Assembly (NCBI RefSeq): GCF_049243985.1
Contig: NC_135369.1
Coordinates: forward strand, 20,858,533-20,922,532
Direction of reading: 5' to 3'
DNA from: Paroedura picta
Lineage: Eukaryota; Chordata; Lepidosauria; Squamata; Gekkonidae
DNA length: 64,000 bases
In this document: piece by piece, positions 22,171-32,900 of the stretch
Position numbering within the stretch: the stretch's first letter is position 1
Layout: every line of letters starts with the position of its first letter
Position numbers and translations under genes: made by a program
The notes under the pieces: model-generated
Told to the model about the DNA's origin: nothing
What the model saw: the letters and a program-made list of their open reading frames with translations, nothing else
Database searches by the model: none

Positions 22171-23061
22171 ATCCAGCAAGGAGCCCGTCGGATGTGTTCC
22201 ACAGTTAAATCCAATACAACCTTGTTTCTTTTTCTCATTCTCATTGATCTCCTTCAGCCCTCCTTTGCATATGCATATGAATGAATGAATGAATGAATGA
22301 AAAGCTATATGCACAAAACCACCGGACCCCACAGAACCACTTATGGCTTCTCAAACCATTGGCCACCTCAGGTTTCAGTACAGCATCTTGTCTCACATTT
22401 TTGCCAGCCAGTTGCCCTGGAGGTCTAACAAACCAGGCATAAAGACTGAGCCCTTTCCTAGCCCCCCTCCCCTGCTTCCAAATAAGGGCATGAGACAACA
22501 GGCTGGCCTTAACTGGATAATTTAAATGGCTGATCCATCTCCTATATTATAAAAATACTAGGGGCAAAGCCTGTTGTATCCAAGAATACAAAGGGCGCTA
22601 GAGCTTGGCAGTGGGAAGAGGAAGGGGAGGAGTTGTCCAGTCTGTAAGGGCATGGGGTTGAATGTATGTGTTGTGTGGGAGGTTGTGGTGGCGTGTGGGC
22701 AAAAGAAGGCATGGGTGTGGAGATATGGGTGTCAAGAACCTGTGGTTTGGAATGTTCGTTAAGTGTGGGAGAGGACTGACCTTTGGGAATTGTGGCATAG
22801 TAGTTACAGATGAGCTTTCCAGAGCCATGTCTTCAGATATGTGAAGGGAAAATCAGACTGGAGACTCTTCTTAGGGGAAGATTACATGACAACTAATTCC
22901 TCCCAGTTCTGCGTCATTTCCCTTCTTGTGTGAATTAGGCCACAGAAAACAAAATGTTCCCCTGCCCTAATACACATGGGGTAGTCACAGTACACAAGTG
23001 TCCATTTTTTCACTGTTGATAAAATGTTATGTGCCCACATGCCTTTTTCATGGTTGCTCCT

Positions 23062-23330
23062 TAGAAGAAAAACTGGATTTTTGTACTCTGTTGTTTACTA
23101 CCCAAAGGAGTCTCAAAGCAGTTTACAAACACCTTTTCCTTTCATCTCCCCACAATAGACAACCTGTGAGGGATGTGGGGCTGTGAGAGGTCTGAGAGAA
23201 CTGGGAATGGGCCGCAGTGACCCAGCAGGCCTCAGGTGTCTCAAAGCATTTTCCAATCATCTTCCCTTCCTCTCCCCATAGCAGACTCCCCATGAGGGAG
23301 GTGGGGTAGAGAGCCTCACATGAAAGCTGA
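23062..23330 (-). repeat. Sauria-type SINE, diverged
   Basis: agaagaaaaactggatttttg, cccaaaggagtctcaaagcag and ctccccacaatagacaacctgtgag are the inverted body. The tRNA head is lost. Confidence 0.65.
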
Positions 23331-23741
23331 CAACCCTAAGAGGAAGTCTCTCTGTGTACAGCAGTCTTGACCTTAGTAAGGTTTTTTATACTGTTTTCTT
23401 ATTTGCCAGGTGTTAGGTGCCCAAGGTTCAAAAAAGTCACTTCAGTTCCCATGTCTCTCCAGCCATTTACTTGTTCACTATTTACAATTTCAGGCTGTAA
23501 ATATTTATTTAATCTTCCCGCACTTTCCAGACTCACAGGACTGATGCTGCTCTGTCTGTCTGCACCCCAGAATACAAACAGTTGCTGGTAAGGTCTGGAC
23601 ATAGCCCATAGCCCAGGAGGGACACACCTGTACCATTCCCTCCCAACTGCAGGGAAAAAGTGGCTCCTTCGGAGGCTGGACTCTGAAGCATTGTACAATT
23701 TTGAAGTCCCACCTCCAAACATCCAGGAATATTTCCAACCC

Positions 23742-23860
23742 AGGGGTAGCCAACCTCCAGATGGTACCAGGAGAGCTCCTGGAATTACAGCTCATTTGCA
23801 GAATATAAAGATCAGCTCCCCAGGCAGAAAGGGCTACTTTGGACAGGGTTGTGGTAGAGA
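23742..23860 (-). repeat. AGGGTTGCCA-family fragment
   Basis: gggtagccaacctccagatgg, ggaattacagctcatttgc and gatcagctccccaggcagaaagg are the inverted 3' half of the family. Confidence 0.5.
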
Positions 23861-24678
23861 AGAAACATTTAAGGCCTCCCACACAGGTTGTGGTTGTATT
23901 GAAAGACTTGAGGTCTACTGCACAGGGTTGTTGTGCAGATGAAACAGGAGACAAAAGAACCTCTGCAACAGCATCCAGTTTCATCTGCAGAATGACACTG
24001 TGAAGTGGCCTCAAATCTTCAGAGAGTTGCAAAGAAGAAATACACATGGCTTGGCTGTGTTTAACCCCCGGCCAGAGCAGTATTTTAAGTGAGAAGGGGC
24101 TTTTCGGTGGCCTCCCTGTCAGCCAACTGTTTGGCAGAAGAGGAAAGTTCCCCCTCCCTCAAAAGGAAGGCCCACACCTATGCCCTCAGGCTCCCCTGCA
24201 TTGCTCTTGGAAATACCTCCCTCCCCTCAGTCAGGGCTGTTAAAGGCTCCTTCCCAGCAGGCCTGAATGGAGGGAGGGGGGAGGGAGCACACTCAACAGC
24301 CTCCTGGTAGCTCTGTCAGGGTTCTGAGGCAAAGTTACAGTCGGACATAACAGTTAGGACAGCCTTGGGGAGAAAAGGGCTGGCACAGCCTGTCCAAGTC
24401 TCCATTCTCATCCCCCTTAGCAGCCCTACTGACCTCCTCTCCCTGCTGTCGTCAGGGGCAGACTGGTAGCGATATCTCCAAATTGCCCCTGGCTGGGCTG
24501 GGTGGGCGGGCCCTGTCAGAACTTTAGCCCTGTCAGAACTTTGACTTCGCGCCTCCCGACTGGCTAGAACTCTTTTCTGTCCTGGTAAGGGCCCAATTGG
24601 GCCCTCACCCGGACTGGCCCCGCCCACTGTCCGCCCACTTAGGCCTTAGCCTTTTATGTTTATACAACAACAGCTGTA

Positions 24679-24961
24679 TAAAGAAGAAGTAGAAGAGTTG
24701 GTTCTTATATGCCGTTTTTCCCTACCCGAAGGAGGCTCAAAGCGGCTTATAGTCGCCTTCCCATTCCTCTCCCCACAACAGACACCCTGTGGGGTGGGTG
24801 AGGCTGAGAGAGCGCTGATATCACTGCCCGGTCAGAACAGTTTTATCAGTGCCATGGCGAGCCCAAGGTCACCCAGCTGGTTGCATGTGGGGGAGCACAG
24901 AATCAAACCTGGCATGCCAGATTAGAAGTCCGCACTCCTAACCACTACACCAAACTGGCCA
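24679..24961 (-). repeat. Sauria-type tRNA SINE, full length
   Basis: agaagtagaagagttggttct at the left, aaggtcacccagctggttgc in the middle, and accactacaccaaactggcc at the right (inverted A box). Confidence 0.85.
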
Positions 24962-25007
24962 ACGCATTAAAAGGACCACGGGCAACCCGCCAATGGCTAC
25001 CTTTGTT

Positions 25008-25200
25008 GGGAAAACCTGGATATTTTGGAAGTGAATCCTGCAGAGGCACAGTTTGGGGGGGGGAGGGACTTCTGTGGGGTAAAATGCCATCCAGTGAACC
25101 TCCAAAGCAGCCATCTTGTACAAGGGAACTGATCTCTGTTGCCTGGAAATAAACTATAATTCTGGGGAATCCCCCAGTCTCACTTGGAGGCTAGCATCCC
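25008..25200 (+). repeat. AGGGTTGCCA-family element
   Basis: gttgggaaaacctggatattttgg, gcagccatcttg and gggaactgatctctgttgcc, ending ggaggctagcatccct. Confidence 0.55.
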
Positions 25201-26024
25201 TGCCCAGCCATACAAGATGCAATGGGCTATCCAAGACATGACCATCCATCACACCCAGTTGTTACCAGTGCAACCATACCTCGGAATTATACCAGACCCT
25301 GGATTTTAACCAGTGACAACCAGACCCTCTGGACTGTATTCTAAAGGGCTAGAAACCCTGAATCAGCACCTATAACAACAGACCTCATTGTGGGACGAGA
25401 ATAGTATCTGTGTGCTCTTCAAGCAAGACTCTGACCTCTGGACTTTGGACATTTGCTCTGGCCTAGACATGAGGCAAAAGTCAGGCTAACCTGTCTTTGC
25501 AAAGCATCAGTGGAGCTTGGCATAACTGACTAACCTCGTGAACCCTGCATGCACAGCGCTGCATGCACAGCAACTTCGAAGTCCTTCCTGACTTCCCCCC
25601 CCCTCACCCCAATTAAACTTGCAGATCTCAGAAGAAACTTCTTACCTTTGAAACTCCCTTCCAATCCACCCAACCTAACTCCTGCTTGCCAAGAGCTGTA
25701 TTGCTCTCTATAGTCATCCAGTTCAAACCAGGTTCCAAGTTTCCCATATCATTCTGTTTGATCCCTTTTATCCTAGACATCCTGGATCAATCAACCTTTT
25801 GGCACACATCAAAAGGAAGCATCTGCACCCTTTTGTCCCAAGTCCACTTTTTGCCTACGTGACTTTTACCATGTATCTGGCTAAGGAAAGGGTATAAAAA
25901 CTCTTCCTTGGGGTCCCCAGGGCGCTCACTTCCCTCTGGTGATGCCCAACATGGATGCAGGTTTCATTCGCATTGCTGACTCCCTCCTTCAAAGCATCCA
26001 ACTTCTCCATGTGAGCAATTATAT

Positions 26025-26160
26025 CAGGGGTAGTCAAACTGCGGCCCTCCAGATGTCCATGGACTACAATTCCCAGGAGCCCCTGCCAGCAAATGCTGGC
26101 AGGAGCTCCTGGGAATTGTAGTCCATGGACATCTGGAGGGCCGCAGTTTGACTACCCCTG
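26025..26160. mobile_element. hAT-type fold-back MITE with perfect target duplication
   Basis: Ends CAGGGGTAGTCAAACTGCGG and CCGCAGTTTGACTACCCCTG. Flanks aattatat on both sides. The two arms are almost perfectly complementary. Confidence 0.93.
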
Positions 26161-26576
26161 AATTATATAATTGCTAGCAAGAAAGCCCATTGCAAGCAGG
26201 AACGCAATGGGCACTAGGACCCAGGGGACACCGGGAGGTGCAGATCTCTGTGTGTGTGTCTCTCTCTCCCTCGTCTCTGTGTGCCTCAGAGGCATAGCAG
26301 GTAATGAGGGCTGGTTTGTAGAAGGGAAGAAGGGTTAGTATGCAGTTTGGGGCAGTTCTCTCTGTCTCTCTTTCCCTCTGTCGCAGTAGGGACGGTTCTC
26401 TCTGTGTCTCTGTCAGCAGCTTGGGGCAGCTCTGTCTGTGTCTCTCTCTGCCTCCCTCACAGCAGGAGAGAAAGGAGGGAATGAGGACTCGTGTTCGGTC
26501 TGTCAGGGCTCTGTGTGTCTCTCTCTGTCTCTCACACAGCTGAGAGGAATGTGGCTAGTGTCCTGGGAGGGAGGGC

Positions 26577-26788
26577 GGTAGCTGTAGCCTTCCCTTCCTC
26601 TCCCCACAACAGACACCCAGTGAGGTAGGTGGGGCTGAGAAATCTCTGACAGAACTGCCCCACAAGAACAACTCTATCAGGACTGTGACTATCCCCTGAT
26701 CACCGAGCTGGCTGCATGTGGAGGAGCAGGGAATCAAACCAGACTTGCCGGATTAGAAACTGCCACTCTTAGCCACCACACCATGGCT
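26577..26788 (-). repeat. Sauria-type SINE abutting SLAM gene 2 promoter
   Basis: cccttcctctccccacaacagacacc to tagccaccacaccatggct. It lacks its 3' tail part. It ends about 145 bp before the proposed start codon. Confidence 0.75.
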
Positions 26789-26814
26789 CCATTGCTCTTT
26801 TTTGTGATGTTCTT

Positions 26815-26827
26815 AAAAGAGGAAGCT
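26815..26827 (+). promoter_or_regulatory. PU.1-like (ETS) site upstream of SLAM gene 2
   Basis: AAAAGAGGAAGCT matches the purine-rich PU.1/SPI1 binding consensus and lies about 110 bp before the proposed start codon. A second GGAA core (caggaaggggg) follows a few bases later. PU.1 drives myeloid and B-cell promoters that often lack TATA boxes. That this is the promoter is inferred from position only. Confidence 0.35.
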
Positions 26828-26933
26828 GGTTCAGGAAGGGGGAAAGCACTTGTGTTTTCTTCAGCCCGTAAGACCTTACAGATCTGTTGCACTGAAGAGA
26901 CCAAAAATTTGACTAAATAGGTACTGAAGAACC

Positions 26934-26973
26934 ATGCTGTGGCTTTGGACCGTGGTACAGTGTCTTCCCCTGG
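26934..26973 (+). CDS. SLAM gene 2: signal-peptide exon
   Basis: ATG at 26934 (context gaagaaccATGC) begins MLWLWTVVQCLPL, and a GTGAGT donor follows in phase 1. Human SLAMF6 begins MLWLFQSLLFVFCFGPG with its first exon also ending in phase 1. The segment is hydrophobic, as a signal peptide should be, though shorter than usual (13-14 residues inside this exon). Start and identity are inferred from this match and from position. Confidence 0.6.
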
Positions 26974-29900
26974 GTGAGTTCAGAAGGGTAACTTTTCATG
27001 AGGTAGGAGAGATTTTTCTCCAAAGATTTTCTCACATGCTACTTGTCGTCTGACCAAAGAGCACATTGCTACAGAGGAAACAGAGAACATGAAGGGAACA
27101 TCCATCTCATAGATGGAACGAGGGATGCAGCAGGATTTACTCTGGGGATGGCAGTAATATTTGGAATAAGAGTGTACTTTTTGGGTTCTGTTCCCCAAAC
27201 AGAGGGGAAGTAGAAGCCACGGGTTACAGTAAATCAAAAGATTGGGAACCGGAGTCCTTGGTTTCTCTTCTCAGCTTCTTGGAAGGAAGTGATTGTCTCA
27301 ACAGAAAGTCCAGAAAATACAGCCATGTTGTGGGAAGAGGGTTGTTCACATCATGAGAGGAACGTGAGACCTCACTGATATGCAATGAGAATTCATAATG
27401 AGCAGCACAGAGGGCTGATTGCGGAAAGTGAAACAGTAACTAAAATTAATTTAGATAAGAGTTCCCAAACTGGACTGGGGGGAGGAACTGCCCCCCAATT
27501 TTCTCAGTTTCTGTCTGCTTGTTTTAAAAGTCCACTATTAATTTATTTAACTTTTGCACCTAAAAAAGAAAGCAATACAAGGAGTTTAGTAATCTGCTGA
27601 CTTTGCATTATTATTTTATACTGGTCTCTTGAGTTTCCTTTTAGGTTTTAAGTGTGTTGAATTTTTATCGTATTGCTGAGAAGTTTTATTCGCTTATTTT
27701 TTAAAAATTAATTTATAACTGCATTTCTGTACTGCTGCCCTCTCCCACTCACCATCTCAGGGCAGTGAACATCAGTTTGATCGTATGCTGCCTTGGTCAG
27801 AGATATCCGTGAAAAGGCAGTTGCTCTGTTTGAAATACCCTACAAAGAAAGATTTCAGGTTTTTAAAGCACGCTTTAAAGTCAGATTGCTAAAATCTCAA
27901 GTGGTTGAAAGTCAACTTTGTTTCAGATTTGTGCAGAATTCCATTCCTGATCCAACTATCAGCCTGGTTGTCTTTAGTGAACGGATTGTGGTGAAGAAGT
28001 TAGAAGAGAACAGCTGGAGATCAACATTCTAGTATTTTGGGAGGGGGGGGGGAGCCCTTTGTCAGCTCTCTCCATCCCATGCATAATTTTGATAAACCTC
28101 TATTATGTCATCCTCTGGATTTCAACCTTTTGTCATGTCTCCTAATCATCTTGGTTACCTTCTTTTTTAATGCTGGTGAACAAGCTTTTATTGAAGTTTA
28201 CATAGAAAAGATAGAACAGGAAAAAAAAATACATGATACATAGTTTACAATTACGCTTTGCCGTTTTCTAATACATTCATTAACTAACCACCTAAATAAT
28301 CGATGTAATAGCTCCAGAGTCTTGGTTACCTTCTCCTCCACCCCTTGCATCTCCTTTCTGGGAAGTTTTTCACGGAGTGGCTGCCTCAGAGGCCTCCACA
28401 CAACTGTCAAGGGGCCGATGCCAAACAGATCGTGATTCTTGGACAGCCATTCCTGAGGAGCTATCTGAAGCCGAGACCTACATAATCTGTCCAGCTGCTT
28501 CGAGGAATTATTCCCATTGAGTTATTTCCATTACGTGCCAAAGCCCAAGAATGACACGAAATCATTTTCCAGTGCAGAAATACAGCCTGTTTCCTTAAGA
28601 GATTCAAAGAGAAAGAAAAATACATAAGGAACCGAGGGCAGGGCAAACCCTCCAAACAGAGAAGAAGCAGAATGGAGAAAATCCGCTTATCTTTCAGGCT
28701 CTTGGCTTCCCTCTGGGGTTGGCAGTTGAAGAGCGGAGGCAGACGGGGCACCCACGGGACTGAGGGAGCCTGCCCGCTGCTGATTGCTAGACAGGAGGGA
28801 GCAAAGATTAGCCTCTCGCTCAGCACATCCTGTCTCTGGCCTCCTTCATAGCCTGATGCAGCCACAATGAAACAGCAAAACGTCTAACGGTTCCTGTTCT
28901 CGCATGCTGCCGTTGGATTCTTTCGAGAACTAAATAAACTTCACTGTTACGAACCGAAGACGCACTTCCAAAGGAAGCAAAACAAACTGAGGCATTTCTT
29001 GCAGAAATCCAAAAGCTGTTTATTAAAGTCCACAGAGAACACTACAGATCACTTCGTGACAGCAAAACGTTGCTAAGAACAAGTTGCTAAGACAAATCTA
29101 GGGTTTGTATAAACCAAAATCCTTTCCCACAGAACACAGTTTCTTATCTTTAAAAATAATGGTGCTAATGATCTAGTAAGGCCATTTGGCCTTCAGTCAA
29201 AACAGAAGAGCGGATACACTACAGGGGATAGAGTAGCAGAACACCCTGGGCGGGCGGGGAGGGAGGATGGCTGAGAGCCTCCGGAAGACCAAAGTACAGG
29301 TCCCCAGAAGGAGGGAGGGACTACATGTCATTCACGAAACTTAAGCAAGCAGAGCTCTGCTCAGCAGGTTTTGGGGAGTGTGAATGAGGTAACCGGAAGG
29401 CCCCCAAATTCTCCAGTGCCAATTGATGCCATGAAAGGGTTGCTAACTTCCAGGTGCTAATCTCCAAGTCTGGAAATCTCCTGCTGTTTCAACTGGTCTC
29501 CAGGGCCTATTCTGCACACAGTAGATAATACACTTTCAATGCACTTTAGAAGTAGATTTTCCTGTTCCGCACAGGAAAACCCAGCTGTCAAAGCAAATTG
29601 AAAGTGCATTATCCTATGTGTGCGGAATGGGCCCAGGTGAAAGAGATCTGCCTACCTGGAAAGAAAACTGGTGCTTTGGAAGGTGGACTTTAAGGCCACC
29701 CCTTCAGGTATATACATCCTCAGTTTGCCACAGGGCCCTGTAGGGAAGGAGAAGAGCGTTAACCTTTTAGCCTTTACCATTCTTGCTACTTGAAACAGCT
29801 TCACACCACCCTAGACTTCTAAAGTTCCCAAAGAAAGGACAGAATATAAACCGCTTAATTAATAAACACATGCTCCTTGGAAGCACTAATAACAAAACCT

Positions 29901-32900
29901 GGAGCTTGGTTCTCTGCTCATTTAAACCATGTTTTTAAACATTTTTTCCCTTTGAAAATAACATTTGGGCAAACACCGCTATGAAAGTATGCATGTCAAA
30001 GTAATGTTTTAAAACCATAGCCAAGAAAGAGAAGGAAGAAAAAAGGAGGCGAGACCATTGAAGAAAGCATGCTGACGGGCAGCAGTCCTTGTGAATTCCC
30101 TTGGCATATTTTGAGGTCACTCGAAGAGCACAGAATTATCTCTAGCTGCCACATGGCAGGGAAGGGGCAGACCTTGCAAGAGGAGAGACAGGATTTGAGG
30201 AAGGGCAGCCAATCCCAAGTTGGTCTCGTAATCCCGGGGAGCGCTGCACAAAGCGGCTATGCGAGTAGAAGTTAATGAGCAAAGAAAGGCCTTTTGTTAT
30301 CTGCCTTGTGAATAGGGTGGCTGTTATTCATGGCAGCCCTTGCTGATTGGCATTTTTTGTTTTGTGTTTTTGGCATGCCTTCATTGATAGAAATACAGGA
30401 GGAGGAGGAGGAAATGGAGTCCATTTCCCTTAAAAGCATTTTGGTATTTCCTGTCTTTGGGAAACAACAGAAGTTGGCACATTTACTTGTTTTGTTTTGT
30501 TTGTTTTGTTTGTTTTGTTTGTTTTGTTTGTTTTGTTTGTTTTGTTTGTTTTGTTTGTTTTGTTTGTTTTGTTTGTTTTGTTTGTTTTGTTTGTTTTGTT
30601 TGTTTTGTTTGTTTTGTTTGTTTGTTTTGTTTATATGCTGCCCTCTTCGAAGGCTCAGGGCCGTTTACATAAAATGGGAACAATACAAATAACTCCGTTT
30701 ATAATGATACAATAATTAAAAGAATCAGGTGATGGGGAAGGCCCCAACTTGGCACCCTGGAGAGCTGCTGCCAGTTTGAGTAGGCAACACTGACCTTGAA
30801 GGATCAATGATCTGATTCAGGGTAAGGCAGCTTCATCTCAATATGCATGCACTCACATACGCAGGGATAACTGCTGCAGGGCCAATCCCCATAAATCTTC
30901 CTAATATTATAAAAAAATTAATTGGAGATAAAAGCATCAACAAATAACATTCACAAGTTGCACTAAGGCAGCAGAGAAAAACCCTCATTATTTGGAACTT
31001 CTAGCCCCTGGAAAGTCCCTTATTTCTGGTCTTATTCTATGGTGTATCATGATGATTCAAACATTACAAAGACCTCGAGTCCCCCAAATAGCTGCCATGG
31101 ACCCTGCTGGTCAGATCTCCACAGGGGTTTCTGTGCTTGGTGTCATATCCACCAAGAGCCAGGAGAGTTGAGCTAGAAGCTTATTGAGCTCCAGCACCAC
31201 CCCTTTACTCTTTGAAACTTCCCTGGCCTTTTGGCCAAACCTTATGCCTCAGGGAGGCTCTCCCTCCTCTGCCACCAGAGTTCTGAGAACCATCTTAAGG
31301 GCAGACTGTTATGGTATGAGAGCATCCCTGACTCACATGCTGCCACACTGTACTCCACAACCCGTAGTACACCATAACCATCTAGGCTTGGGAGCAAGCC
31401 AGACACAGGAACACACTGAAACACTCTGACAAGACACACTGCTAGGGCAGAACCCATCTTGGAAACCAGGACATGCCTCGGCTTGTCCTTTACTACAGGT
31501 TGGAATTTCAGGTGCCTCTGAACACTGATTAACACACACACACACCAGTTTAGCTGAAAGCGTGGTCTGGCCAGAACTGGTTTGGTCAGGGGCTCTTGGC
31601 CAATTTCTTTGTCTTTGCATTTCACTCATTCTTGGCCCTTCTGCCTGGGGAAATCTCTTCCCCAAACCCTACAGCCAGACCCATTGAGATATGATGGCTC
31701 TCTTCCCCAGACTCATTAACGCCTTTGTCTAAGGCCATCAACAGCCATCTCCTGCTTGGTCCACACTTTTCTTGGATGCTTTAGGATGCTTTGGGCTGAT
31801 CCTGCGTTGAGCAGGGGGTTGGACTAGATGGCCTGTGTGGCCCCTTCCAACTCTATGATTCTATGATTCTATGATTTTATGATTCTATGATAACCTGAGC
31901 CTCATGGGAAGGCAGTATGTAAATTAAATAAATGAATAATAATACTTCCATTCCAGGACATTGTATTTGAGGAAGTGGCCATTCACACGAAAGCTCATAT
32001 CTTGAATAAAACTTTGTTGGTCTTAAAGGTGCCGCTGGGCTCTCAATTTGTTTAATTTATTTGCCAGGTTTATACCCCTTATTTCTTCCTTCATCAGGCA
32101 GAATGAGCCGGGTGCATTCTAAAATTGGTCTCTCTTATTTCCTGCCAATTTCCATCAAGTGCTTTTTGATCAAGCCACTGGTTTATTCCTTTCACCCTAT
32201 CCCATGTTTTTCCAGCCCTTGGAGAAGAGGAGCTGAGCAACCTCCCCGGACAAACCAAAGAGCTCCATGAAGTTCAAGAGGAGCTTGACCATACCACGTT
32301 AAAGGGAAATGAGGCAGAGAGGATGTGGGTGACCGACAGCAGGAGCACCCCCTCAAACTGGAGCTGGGAAGTGAGTGCTACCCCCTCTGGGGTCACTGTA
32401 AACAGCCACTCTGCTTCTGAAGGTAAGGCATGAAGTAGCGACAGACATAAAGCTTGCTTCTCTCAGTGCTCAGGTCTTTCTCTCCTCTTTGCTGAGCACC
32501 TTGCTTTTATTCAGTTTACAGATTAATAGAACCTTTACAAAGAGCCTCTTGTGGCGCAGAGTGGTAAGGCAGCAGACATGCAGTCTGAAAGCTCTGCCCA
32601 TGAGGTTGGGAGTTCAATCCCAGCAGCCGGCTCAAGGTTGACTCAGCCTTCCATCCTTCCGAGGTGGGTAAAATGAGTACCCAGCTTGCTGGGGGGTAAA
32701 CGGTAATGACTGGGGAAGGCAGTGGCAAACCACCCCGTATTGAGTCTGCCATGAAAACGCTAGAGGGCATCACCCCAAGGGTCAGACATGACCCAGTGCT
32801 TGCACAGGGGATACCTTTACCTTTAGAACCTTTACCACCCATGTTGAAGTACATAGAAGTTTGCCAAAGCTTATAGCTATGTACACATTCCATTGCTATC

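Larger units (their letters stand above)
22171..26576 (+). other. Intergenic region between the two SLAM genes
   Basis: No exon was recognised. It has an (AATG)n run at about 22279-22300, SINE and TIR-element copies listed separately, and otherwise unassigned sequence. Overlapping frames at 23399-24047 look like chance frames. Confidence 0.5.
26974..32215 (+). other. First intron of SLAM gene 2 (no V exon seen)
   Basis: I read this interval for an exon of about 330 nt in phase 1-1 with V-set features and found none. It contains the repeats listed and an unplaced frame at 27793-28032. The segment 28870-29500 is unrecognised. Confidence 0.5.

Noticed and set aside
23505-24047. 180-codon minus-strand frame
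   Set aside because: It spans TIR-element and unassigned intergenic sequence. It shows no domain and no splice context.
27274-27380. Possible V exon start after tttctcttctcag
   Set aside because: The in-phase frame gives SWKEVIVSTESPENT and then stops within about 35 codons. It shows no V-set pattern and has no phase-1 donor.
31242-31665. Two overlapping minus-strand frames of 110-127 codons
   Set aside because: No recognisable domain, not Ig-like, and on the wrong strand for the missing V exon.
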